Origin: Anaerolineae bacterium
GTDB taxonomy: Bacteria; Chloroflexota; Anaerolineae; Aggregatilineales; Phototrophicaceae
Length of the DNA: 64,000 bases
Assembly: GCA_020849765.1 (NCBI GenBank)
Contig: JADLAY010000021.1
Span: forward strand, 1 to 64,000
Direction of reading: 5' to 3'
Under the pieces are notes generated by a model. The model was given only the letters and a program-made list of their open reading frames with translations. It did not search any database and was not told where the DNA came from. The position numbers were made by a program, and so were the translations under genes. Positions within the stretch are counted from its first letter, which is position 1. Each line of letters starts with the position of its first letter. Shown here piece by piece: positions 54,152 to 61,975 of this stretch.

Positions 54152-55138
54152 ATGAAAGCCCTTGTTATCGATCACCCCGGCTCAGCGTGCGACTGGCGGC
54201 TGAGTGATTTGCCGGAGCCGCAGCCGCTGCCCGGCGAAGTGCTGGTGCGCGTCCACGCCGTCGGCCTCAATCCCGCCGACTACAAAATCGCGGAATGGGG
54301 CAACCCCGCCTGGAAATACCCGCACGTGATGGGTCTGGACGTGGCCGGGACGATTGCCGCGATCGGCGAGGGCGTCTCCGGCTGGCAGATCGGCGATGCG
54401 GTCTATTATCACGGTGACTTCACGCGGCGCGGCGGCTTCGCCGAGTACGCGACCATCCCCGCCCACACCATCGCGCCGATGCCGAAAACACTGTCATTTG
54501 CCGAGGCGGCGTCCGTGCCCTGCTCTGGCTTCGCGGCCTACCAGGGCTTGTTCCACAAGCTGACGCTCAAGCCCGGCAGCAACGTCCTGATCGAGGGCGG
54601 CGCGGGCGGCGTCGGCAGCTATGCGATTCAGCTGGCGGCCCACGCGCGCACGCGCGTGCTGACGACGACATCGGCGCGCAATCGTGATTACGTGCGCTCG
54701 CTCGGCGCGCACGACGTGATCGACTACCAGGCCGAGGACGTCGCCGCGCGCGTGATGGCGCTGACGGGTGGTCGCGGCGTCGACGTGATCCTGAACGCCG
54801 TCAGCCAGGCGACGACGACCGCCGACCTCGAGCTGCTGGCTTTCGGCGGGCATCTCGTCTGCGTCGATAGCCTGCCGGATCTGAGCAAGGTGCGCCCGTT
54901 CGCCAAGGCCCTGTCGATTCACGAGATCGCGCTCGGCGTCGCATATCTTTCCGGCGACCGGCGCGCGCAGGAAGAATTGGCGCAGATTGGCCGTGAGCTG
55001 GGCGCGCTGCTCGACGCGGGCAGCGTCCGCTCGGCGCTGAGCCGCATCATCGGCCTGGCCGACGTACCGGATGCCTTCGACGAGATGGCCGGTCGGCACG
55101 TGCGCGGCAAGATGGTGGCGCTGCTGGTTGAAAACTGA
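54152..55138 (+). CDS. Zinc-independent alcohol dehydrogenase / quinone oxidoreductase-like (MDR family)
   Basis: 328 residues of the medium-chain reductase family. NADP-binding GGAGGVGSYAIQLA (about 148-161), N-terminal VHAVGLNPADYKI and GLDVAGTIAAIGEGV. The zinc-binding residues of classical alcohol dehydrogenases are missing, which places it with zeta-crystallin-like quinone oxidoreductases. First gene of the operon; may oxidise a sugar or reduce an enone intermediate. Confidence 0.87.
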   Translation: MKALVIDHPGSACDWRLSDLPEPQPLPGEVLVRVHAVGLNPADYKIAEWGNPAWKYPHVMGLDVAGTIAAIGEGVSGWQIGDAVYYHGDFTRRGGFAEYATIPAHTIAPMPKTLSFAEAASVPCSGFAAYQGLFHKLTLKPGSNVLIEGGAGGVGSYAIQLAAHARTRVLTTTSARNRDYVRSLGAHDVIDYQAEDVAARVMALTGGRGVDVILNAVSQATTTADLELLAFGGHLVCVDSLPDLSKVRPFAKALSIHEIALGVAYLSGDRRAQEELAQIGRELGALLDAGSVRSALSRIIGLADVPDAFDEMAGRHVRGKMVALLVEN

Positions 55139-55165
55139 GCTTTTGTTGCATGGAGGTCGTGACTG

Positions 55166-56311
55166 ATGAGTCTGTCCCAGGTTGGCGACTACGAGATTTT
55201 GTTCTACTGGAATCGGCTTGAATGGCTGTTCCCGGATGAGGCGGCGAAGAAAGCCTTTTACGACGGCGAATACTGGAAAGGCGCCATGCCCGCCGGTTTC
55301 AAGACCGACCGCGACGGCAATTACTACCTGTCTGTGCCGCGCTGGTCGCCCGGCATCCCGGCGACGGTCAACAAGGTCGAGATCGTCGACGGTAAGCCGA
55401 TGCTGAGCGCCTACCCCAGTTGGGAGATGAACGCCATCGGCGACCCGGCGGCGCTGCAATCGGTGCTCGGCTGGGAGATCGACGAACTCAACCGCGCCTG
55501 GTTCCTCGACCAGGGCCACGTCGAAAGCCAGCGCTGCATCCATGGCGCCCAGAAGCTGGTCTGCTGGGATCTGACGAGCAACACGCTGGTCGAGTCGATC
55601 GTCATCCCGGACGAGATCGCCTCCTACGAAGCGTCGTTCCTTAACGACGTGATGGTCGACAACGCCAATGGCTTCGTCTACATCGCCGACTCCGGCATCT
55701 TCACCGATCCACTGCAAGGCGGCCTGATCGTCTACGACATGCGGACGAAGCAGCTGCGCCGCGTGCTGCACCAGCACGTCAGCACGCAGGACGTGCCCGA
55801 TTACTGGTTCGAGATCGCGGGCAAACGGATCTGGAAAGATCGCCCGATGCGCACGGGCGCGGACGGCATCGCGCTGTCGGCGGATCGCAAGACGCTCTAC
55901 TGGTGCGCGCTGACGGCCCGCCACCTGTACGCGCTGGATACCGGCCTGCTGCAAGACATGTCCACGCCGGATGCCGCGCTCGAAGCGGCGGTCGTCGACC
56001 TGGGCGACAAAGGCACCAACACCGACGGCCTGGGCGCGGACAACCGCGGGCTGATCTATTACACGATGCTCGAAGGCCAGGGCATCGGCATCTACGACCC
56101 GGCGGCGAAGACCTACCAGCCGTTCATCACTGACAAGCGCATGATCTGGGTCGACGGCATGACCTTCGACAACAAGGGCCACCTGATCTTCAACAGCAAC
56201 CGCCTGCACGAACTGTTCGGCGGCGACCTGGATTGGGAGCACCCGTACAACTTCGTCGTCTGGAAAGCCTATCTGGGCGAAGGCGTCACGTCGTATCTCT
56301 ACACCGGGTAG
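55166..56311 (+). CDS. Major royal jelly/Yellow-family beta-propeller protein
   Basis: 381 residues without a signal peptide. The sequence LVCWDLTSNTLVESIVIP, LNDVMVDNANGFVYIADSG, GADGIALSADRKTLYWCALTARHLYALDT and FDNKGHLIFNSNRLHEL follows the MRJP/Yellow propeller pattern, related to SMP-30/gluconolactonase. In a bacterial sugar operon it could be a lactonase. GGAGG lies nine bases before the ATG. Catalytic residues cannot be assigned. Confidence 0.8.
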   Translation: MSLSQVGDYEILFYWNRLEWLFPDEAAKKAFYDGEYWKGAMPAGFKTDRDGNYYLSVPRWSPGIPATVNKVEIVDGKPMLSAYPSWEMNAIGDPAALQSVLGWEIDELNRAWFLDQGHVESQRCIHGAQKLVCWDLTSNTLVESIVIPDEIASYEASFLNDVMVDNANGFVYIADSGIFTDPLQGGLIVYDMRTKQLRRVLHQHVSTQDVPDYWFEIAGKRIWKDRPMRTGADGIALSADRKTLYWCALTARHLYALDTGLLQDMSTPDAALEAAVVDLGDKGTNTDGLGADNRGLIYYTMLEGQGIGIYDPAAKTYQPFITDKRMIWVDGMTFDNKGHLIFNSNRLHELFGGDLDWEHPYNFVVWKAYLGEGVTSYLYTG

Positions 56312-56566
56312 CGGCGCGCAAGTGATCCGAATGCGTGGCGGTCGTGCTTCAACTGCACCGCTGCTGACCCTCAACCCCCGGCCCCTCTCACTATAACCGA
56401 AGGTCGCCGAAGGCTGGGCGAAGGGGAGAAGACGGCTCTGAAAGTCCCTCGCCATAAGGGAGAGGGATTTAGGGTGAGGGCAAGAAGGGCAACAATTGCT
56501 CATGATGATCTGTGACCATGCCCCGCCTTACGCCACGCCGGGTAGCGGCTTGATGGGAGGGCGCGC
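56312..56566. repeat. Spacer with CCCTCACCCTAAAT-type module, inverted
   Basis: About 56367-56480, in opposite orientation to the copies at 61671: ACCCTCAACCCCCGGCCCCT then AACCGAAGGTCGCCGAAGGC and AGGGAGAGGGATTTAGGGTG. Within the operon, between the propeller protein and kinase genes. GGGAGG near 56555 serves the kinase. Confidence 0.8.
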
Positions 56567-58048
56567 ATGACCCCCAACGGACGGATGATCGCCGTCGACA
56601 TCGGCACGAGCAGCGCCCGCGCGGTGCTGTTTGACGATCGGGCCAACGCCCTCGGCCACGCCCGGCGGACGTACACGATGGCGCTGCCGCAGCCCGGTTG
56701 GAGCGAGCAGGACGCCGACATGGTGGCCGACGCCGCCATCGACGCGCTGCGCGAGGCGGTGAGTCTGCTGGCGGACGGCGATGCGCTGGCGGGGGTCGTC
56801 CTCAGTGCGCAGATGTACAGCGTCCTGGCGGTCGATGCGGGCGGCGCGCCGCTGTCGCCCTCGCTGACGTGGGCAGACATGCGCAGTGCCGGTCACGCGG
56901 CTGCCCTGGCGCGGGCCGCCTCAGCGGGTCTGAGCCAGCGCACCGGCTGCCCCGTGCAGGCGATCTACCCGCTGGCAAAGATCGCCTGGCTCAAGACGCA
57001 CATGACGCTGCCGGACGGCGCGCGCTTCATCTCGATCAAGGATTACGTCATCTTCCGGCTGACCGGCCAGCTCGTGACCGATTGGTCGACGGCCTCGGCC
57101 ACCGGGCTGCTCGACGTGGCCGCGCACGCGTGGGATGGCGAGGCGCTGGCGCTCGCGGGAATCAGCGCCGGCGCGCTGCCCGATCTGGTGTCGCCGCGGC
57201 AGATCCTGCGCGCGTGGCGGCCTGAGATTGCGCAGGCGGTCGGGCTGCCCGCGGACACGCCGCTGATCGTCGGCGGCGGTGATGCGCCGTTCGCCAACAT
57301 CGGCGTCGGCGCCATCGGGCCGGGCACGATCGCCGTCAACCTGGGGACGAGCGCAGCCGCGCGCATGCTGACGCCCGCGCCGCAGACGGACGCCGCGGGC
57401 CGCCTGTGGACCTACGTCGCCGATGTCGATCACTGGGTGACGGGCGGCATCATCGGCAGCGGCGGCGCAGTCTACGAATGGCTGCTCAAGGATCTGCTCG
57501 GTACACGTGGAGACGACAACGATCTATATCAAGAGGCCGACCGGCTGGCGAGCAGCGTTGCGCCCGGCGCCGACGATCTGCTGTTCATCCCCTACTTCTC
57601 CGGCGAGCAGAGCCCCGGCTGGAGTCCGGGCGCCAGAGGGCTGGTCTACGGCCTGACGCTGCGCCACCAGCCGCGCCACACCATCCGCGCGGCGATCGAG
57701 GGCATCGTCTTCGCGCTGCTGCGCGTCGTGCGCGCGATCGAAGATCTGCGCGGCGAAGCCATCGCCAGGGTCTACGTGACCGGCGGGCTGAATCGCTCAC
57801 CGGTCTGGCTGAGCACAATCGCGAACGTGTTCGGCGCGTCGGTTGTGGTGCCGCGCTCGCCGGAAAGCTCGGCCAGGGGCGCGGCGATCGTCGGCTGGCT
57901 GGCGCTGGATGCGACGCGGGACTACGCGGCCTTCGCCCAGCCGGAAGATCTGCTGCAGCCGGACATGGCGATCCACGCGATCTACCGAGAGCGCTACGAC
58001 GCTTTCTGCACGCTCAACCAACACATGCAAGCCCTTCTCAACCGATAG
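56567..58048 (+). CDS. FGGY-family kinase (gluconokinase-like)
   Basis: 493 residues. ATP site IAVDIGTSSARAVLFDD, VVLSAQMYSVLAVD and LTWADMRS near the substrate pocket, VGGGDAPFANIGVGAI and the C-terminal VYVTGGLNRSPVWLSTIANVFG. Closest by feel to the gluconate-type FGGY kinases. Phosphorylates the sugar acid expected from the preceding dehydrogenase and lactonase-like proteins. Confidence 0.87.
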   Translation: MTPNGRMIAVDIGTSSARAVLFDDRANALGHARRTYTMALPQPGWSEQDADMVADAAIDALREAVSLLADGDALAGVVLSAQMYSVLAVDAGGAPLSPSLTWADMRSAGHAAALARAASAGLSQRTGCPVQAIYPLAKIAWLKTHMTLPDGARFISIKDYVIFRLTGQLVTDWSTASATGLLDVAAHAWDGEALALAGISAGALPDLVSPRQILRAWRPEIAQAVGLPADTPLIVGGGDAPFANIGVGAIGPGTIAVNLGTSAAARMLTPAPQTDAAGRLWTYVADVDHWVTGGIIGSGGAVYEWLLKDLLGTRGDDNDLYQEADRLASSVAPGADDLLFIPYFSGEQSPGWSPGARGLVYGLTLRHQPRHTIRAAIEGIVFALLRVVRAIEDLRGEAIARVYVTGGLNRSPVWLSTIANVFGASVVVPRSPESSARGAAIVGWLALDATRDYAAFAQPEDLLQPDMAIHAIYRERYDAFCTLNQHMQALLNR

Positions 58049-58060
58049 GAGTTATCGATC

Positions 58061-58993
58061 ATGTTCACCGGTTCGCTGGTTCCGAATATCACGCTCTTCG
58101 ATGCGGATGGCAGGCTCGATCTCGACAAGACGCAGTGGCACATGCGCTGGATGTTCGAGCGCGGGGTCGACGGCCTGTTCCTGACCGGCTCCTACGGCTC
58201 CGGCCCGCTGATGACCAACGCGGAGCGCATCGCCGTGTTCGAGGCGGCCAAGGCCATCGCCGAGCAGTATGACGACAAGGTGCTGATCGCGCACGTCGGC
58301 TGCATCGACACAGCCTCGACGATCGCGCTGGCGCAGGCCGCCGAACGGCTGGGGCTGGATGCCATTGGCGCGGTGCCGCCGTTCTATTACAAGCACAGCG
58401 AAGACCTCGTGCTCCAGTATTATCGCGACCTGCTGGGGGCGACGTCGCTGCCGGTCTACGCCTACAACAACCCGGAGACGTCGCGCTTCTCGTTCACCGT
58501 CGGCACCGTGCGTAAGCTGCAGGAGATGGGCATGGCGGGCATGAAGGACAGCCCGCTCGACGTCGGTTTCGTCAGCCGCGTCTTTTACGAGGCCAAGCTG
58601 CAGAAGAAGGACTTCCAGTTGATCCTGGGCACGTCGAAGGGCTGGCTGCCCTTCTACCAGATGGGCGTGCGCGCGATGATCGCCGGGATGAGCAATTGGG
58701 CGCCGGAGATCATGACCGCGCTGACGACGGCGACCTTCGACGGCGACGAGGAGACGTCCGAGCGGCTCTATCTGCTGATGATGGATCTGAGTTCGAAGAT
58801 GCACTTCACCGACAGCACGATCGCCTCGCAGATGGCGCTCTACGCCAGGGGCTACGACGCCGGCTTCCCGCGCAAACCGATGCTGCTGCCGCCGTTCGAC
58901 AGCCCGAAGTACCGCGAGATCCGCGGCTGGCTGGACGATGCCTTTGCCCAGGTCGGCCTGCAGATGGACGTCGGCGAGGGGACGCTCGTCTGA
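58061..58993 (+). CDS. DHDPS/NAL-family aldolase (dapA-like)
   Basis: 310-residue TIM-barrel class I aldolase. Schiff-base K162 in GMAGMKDSP and Y135 in VYAYNNPE are present. The first pyruvate loop is GSYGSGPL rather than GTTGE, so it is not a lysine-pathway DapA; a 2-keto-3-deoxy sugar acid aldolase or related lyase is more likely. Twelve bases after the kinase; AGGAG upstream. Its end is only six bases from the convergent TetR gene. Confidence 0.87.
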   Translation: MFTGSLVPNITLFDADGRLDLDKTQWHMRWMFERGVDGLFLTGSYGSGPLMTNAERIAVFEAAKAIAEQYDDKVLIAHVGCIDTASTIALAQAAERLGLDAIGAVPPFYYKHSEDLVLQYYRDLLGATSLPVYAYNNPETSRFSFTVGTVRKLQEMGMAGMKDSPLDVGFVSRVFYEAKLQKKDFQLILGTSKGWLPFYQMGVRAMIAGMSNWAPEIMTALTTATFDGDEETSERLYLLMMDLSSKMHFTDSTIASQMALYARGYDAGFPRKPMLLPPFDSPKYREIRGWLDDAFAQVGLQMDVGEGTLV

Positions 58994-58999
58994 GCGCGC

Positions 59000-59578
59000 C
59001 TAGAGCTGCGCGTCGACCAGCGCCGCCGCCGCCTCAGCGACGTGCATGGCGGGGTTGCGGATGCCGAACATGCGCACGCTCATGAAGGCGCCATCCATCA
59101 GCAGCAGCAGCTGGTCGGCCAGCACGTCCGGCGCGCGCGCGCCCGCCGCCTCCGCCAGATCGCGAAAGCGAGCGCGGACGGCCAGCTTGTGTTCGAGCGC
59201 GACCTGATGGCCGGGATGCGTGTTGTCCGGGAAGTCGACAATGGCGTTCAGGAACGGGCAGCCATAGCAGGTCGGCGTCGTCACCAGCTTCGCCAACGCC
59301 GTGAAGAAGGCGATGATCTGCGCGCGCGGCTCGTCGGCCTGGGCGACCGATTCGTCGAACCAGATCCAGAACTTGGCGTTGCTATCCTGGAGATAGGCGA
59401 CGATCAGATCGTCCTTGGACGGGAAGTAGCGATACAACGTCATCTTGGCGACGTCGGCCTGCTTGATGATCGTATCCACGCCGACGGCGCGGAAGCCTTC
59501 GCGGAAGAACAACTCGGCAGCGGTCGCCAGGATTTGATCGCGCGCCGTCTGTTTGGATTCATCTTTTGTGTTGGGCAT
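59000..59578 (-). CDS. TetR-family transcriptional regulator
   Basis: 192 residues. N-terminal helix-turn-helix: ARDQILATAAELFFREGFRAVGVDTIIKQADVAKMTLYRYFPSKDDLI. The C-terminal ligand domain has YGCPFLNAIVDFPD, common in small TetR_C-type regulators of SDR or efflux genes. Probably binds the two ACAGACC palindromes ahead of the SDR gene at 60081, about 400 bases away. Confidence 0.92.
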   Translation of the reverse strand: MPNTKDESKQTARDQILATAAELFFREGFRAVGVDTIIKQADVAKMTLYRYFPSKDDLIVAYLQDSNAKFWIWFDESVAQADEPRAQIIAFFTALAKLVTTPTCYGCPFLNAIVDFPDNTHPGHQVALEHKLAVRARFRDLAEAAGARAPDVLADQLLLLMDGAFMSVRMFGIRNPAMHVAEAAAALVDAQL

Positions 59579-59968
59579 CAGTCACCCCCTATCCGTTAGC
59601 GACGGGCGCCAACGCTGTGGACGGCGCCCCAAATGGGACTTCTTGCGGTCGAGTGCATCGTCCCTGCAATCTGCCGTAAGGATACCATTTTTGGCGCAGG
59701 CGGACGCCATGCGACCGCCGGATGGTCAACCATCCGGCTAAGATTGCGCCCGGTGAACCGGGCTGCGCAATCGGTAGCAGTCCCGTTTACGGGACGCAAC
59801 CCTAGCCATGCTAGGGAGTCGGCACAAGGTGCCGACTGTAGGTCGCTCCGCGACCCCCGCGCACATTGATGCCCTGGCGGCGTTTGTCCCCAGAGCGATT
59901 GTTCAATCCGCACAGTGGCGTCCGTCTGTTTCATCCCCGCCCCGCCGCAAACCTGTCCTTAAGATCAG
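59579..59968. repeat. Spacer with five-hairpin array
   Basis: Hairpins in order: GCCGGATGG/CCATCCGGC (59717-59738), GCCCGGTGAACCGGGC (59748-59763), GTCCCGTTTACGGGAC (59780-59795), GTCGGCAC/GTGCCGAC (59818-59836) and GGTCGCTCCGCGACC (59841-59855). Unit order resembles the array at 32618-32760. No gene recognised; the TetR promoter must lie in the first part. Confidence 0.85.
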
Positions 59969-59997
59969 TTGACACTAGACAGACCTGTCTGTATTAT
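59969..59997 (+). promoter_or_regulatory. Promoter of the SDR operon
   Basis: TTGACA at 59969-59974, exact 17-base spacer, TATTAT at 59992-59997. The best promoter in the window. Operator 1 lies inside the spacer. Confidence 0.8.
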
Positions 59998-60032
59998 TCC
60001 ACTGTCACATGATACAGACCGGTCTGTATCAT
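59979..60032. promoter_or_regulatory. Two TetR-type operators
   Basis: Operator 1 at 59979-59992, ACAGACC TGTCTGT (one mismatch from perfect). Operator 2 at 60009-60032 is a perfect 24-base palindrome with half-site ATGATACAGACC. Centres are 35 bases apart. They cover the promoter spacer and the start region, as expected for repression. Confidence 0.8.
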
Positions 60033-60080
60033 CTTAACCGGTGTGAGCGGAATGCGCAATCGGGCATCCGAGGAGGGGCG

Positions 60081-60938
60081 ATGGACAGCGGAGATATGCG
60101 GGGCAAAGTCTGCCTGGTGACCGGCGCTAACGCGGGCCTGGGCAAGGCGACCGTCCTGAGACTGGCGAAGCTGGGCGCGAGCGTGATCATGGTCAGCCGC
60201 AGCCGAGAGCGCGGCGAGGCCGCCCGCCGGGACATCATCGGCGCCAGCGGCAACACCGAGGTCGATCTGCTGGTGGCCGATCTGTCGTCGCAGGCGCAGA
60301 TCCGGCGGCTGGCCGAGGATTTCAGAACGCTGCACTCGCGGCTGGACGTGCTGGTCAACAACGTGGGCGGCGTCTTCATGACGCGGTCGCTGAGCGCGGA
60401 CGGCATCGAAACGTCGCTGGCGCTCAATCACCTGGCGCCGTTCCTGCTGACGAGCCTGCTGCTGGACGTCGTGCAGGCGAGCGCCCCGGCGCGGATCGTC
60501 AACGTGACGACGCGGCTGGGCGCCAACACGGCCATCGACTTCGACGACATCCAGTTCGAACAGCGCGCCTACAGCGGCTTCAGCGCCTACTCGGAGACCA
60601 AGCTGGCCAACATGCTGTTCACCTACGAGTTGGCGCGCAGGCTCCAGGGGACGGGCGTCACCGTCAACTGCGTGCATCCGGGCGTGTTCCGCTCGAACTT
60701 CGGCAGTGAGGGGATGCCGCCGGTGATGCGCATCCTCAACGTCGTCGTCCGTCCATTCATGGCCGAGGCGGCGCGGGCGGCGGAGCGCGTCGTCTATGCC
60801 GCGACGGCGCCGGAACTGGCGGGTGTGAGCGGCCAGTACCTGGGCAACCGGCAGCCGCTTACATCGCCCAAACAAGCGTACGACGAGGCGGCCCAGGCAC
60901 GACTGTGGCAGCTGAGCGTCTCGTTGACCGGTCTTTGA
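60081..60938 (+). CDS. Short-chain dehydrogenase/reductase
   Basis: 285 residues from ATG 60081 with GAGGAGGGG upstream; an earlier in-frame ATG (60009) is part of operator 2 and is rejected. TGANAGLGKAT cofactor loop (14-24), NNVGG, and catalytic YSETKLAN (YxxxK). Similar to retinol-dehydrogenase/WWOX-like SDRs with unknown substrate. Controlled by the TetR-type promoter. Confidence 0.9.
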   Translation: MDSGDMRGKVCLVTGANAGLGKATVLRLAKLGASVIMVSRSRERGEAARRDIIGASGNTEVDLLVADLSSQAQIRRLAEDFRTLHSRLDVLVNNVGGVFMTRSLSADGIETSLALNHLAPFLLTSLLLDVVQASAPARIVNVTTRLGANTAIDFDDIQFEQRAYSGFSAYSETKLANMLFTYELARRLQGTGVTVNCVHPGVFRSNFGSEGMPPVMRILNVVVRPFMAEAARAAERVVYAATAPELAGVSGQYLGNRQPLTSPKQAYDEAAQARLWQLSVSLTGL

Positions 60939-60972
60939 TGGCATTGATGGTTGTTGCATAAGGAGCATCAGA

Positions 60973-61653
60973 ATGAAGATTGCAGTCTTTGGTACGGGTG
61001 TGGTCGGGCGGACGATTGCCGCCAAGCTGGCGAGCGCCGGCCATGAGGTCATGATCGGCACGCGCGACCCGGCGCAGACGCTGGCGCGCACCGAGTCTGA
61101 CTACATGGGCAACCCGCCCTTCCCGGTCTGGCACGAGCAGAATCCGCTGATCAAATTGACCACGTTCGCAGAAGCGGCGGCAGCGAGCGAGATAGTGTTC
61201 AACTGCACATCCGGCGCGGCCACCCTCGACGCGCTCAAACTGGCGGACGAGGCCAATCTGAACGGCAAGGTGCTGGTCGACATCGCCAACCCGCTCGACG
61301 CCTCGCGGGGGATGCCGCCGGTGCTCGCCGTCTCCAACACCGATTCGCTGGCCGAGCAAATCCAGCGCGCCTTTCCGCAGGTCAAGGTCGTCAAGACGCT
61401 CAACACGATGACCGCGCAGGTGATGGTCAACCCCCGCCTGCTGTCGGAGGAGAGTGCCGTGTTCGTCAGCGGCAACGACGCCGAGGCGAAAGCGCAGGTC
61501 GCTGACCTGCTCAAGCGCGACTTCGGCTGGCCGTCGGTGATTGACCTGGGCGACATCACGAGCGCGCGCGGTGCAGAGATGCTGCTGCCGATCTGGCTGC
61601 GGCTGATGGGCGCACTGCAAACGCCGCTGTTCAACTTCAAGATCGCAAGGTAA
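60973..61653 (+). CDS. NADP oxidoreductase, F420-dependent reductase-like
   Basis: 226 residues. N-terminal dinucleotide motif IAVFGTGVVGRTIAAKLASAGHEVMIGTRDP, then VFNCTSGAATLDAL, VLVDIANPLD and VKTLNTMTAQVMVNP. This is the NADPH:F420 oxidoreductase-like fold, also found in general NADP-binding proteins. AAGGAG upstream. 34 bases after the SDR gene, so co-transcribed and probably under the same TetR control. Confidence 0.85.
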   Translation: MKIAVFGTGVVGRTIAAKLASAGHEVMIGTRDPAQTLARTESDYMGNPPFPVWHEQNPLIKLTTFAEAAAASEIVFNCTSGAATLDALKLADEANLNGKVLVDIANPLDASRGMPPVLAVSNTDSLAEQIQRAFPQVKVVKTLNTMTAQVMVNPRLLSEESAVFVSGNDAEAKAQVADLLKRDFGWPSVIDLGDITSARGAEMLLPIWLRLMGALQTPLFNFKIAR

Positions 61654-61975
61654 GGGAGGAGGGAGGGAGAAACCCTCACCCTAAATCCCTCTCCCTTATG
61701 GAGAGGGACTTTCAGACACGACTGAGATAACAGCCGCTCTGGCTCCCCTTCTCCCAGCCTTCGGCGACCTTCGGTTACAGGGAGAAGGGACTGGGGGATG
61801 AGGGCCAAGTAGGCTTGCGGCAGCGCGGGGAGAGAGAGCGCCCTCACCCTAAATCCCTCTCCCTAAGGGCGAGGGACTTTCAGAAGTCACTATTGAGTTA
61901 GCAACCGCTCTGGCTCCCCTTCTCCCAGCCTTCGGCGACCTTCGGTTACAGGGAGAAGGGGCTGGGGGACGAGGG
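61654..61975. repeat. Two tandem long inverted-repeat modules between convergent genes
   Basis: Copy A at about 61671-61802 and copy B at about 61841-61975, 170 bases apart and nearly identical in their second half (CCTTCTCCCAGCCTTCGGCG, ACCTTCGGTTACAGGGAGAA). Each starts CCCTCACCCTAAATCCCTCT and ends GGGGGATGAGGG or GGGGGACGAGGG, so it can fold on itself. Probably ends both transcripts. Confidence 0.85.

Noticed and set aside
54494..56503. 669-codon minus-strand frame
   Set aside because: Covers two plus-strand genes with family motifs and ribosome sites; its own translation has no known domain.
60009..60080. Upstream ATG of the SDR gene
   Set aside because: The ATG is part of a perfect 24-base operator palindrome; ATG 60081 has a strong ribosome site and matches SDR N-termini.
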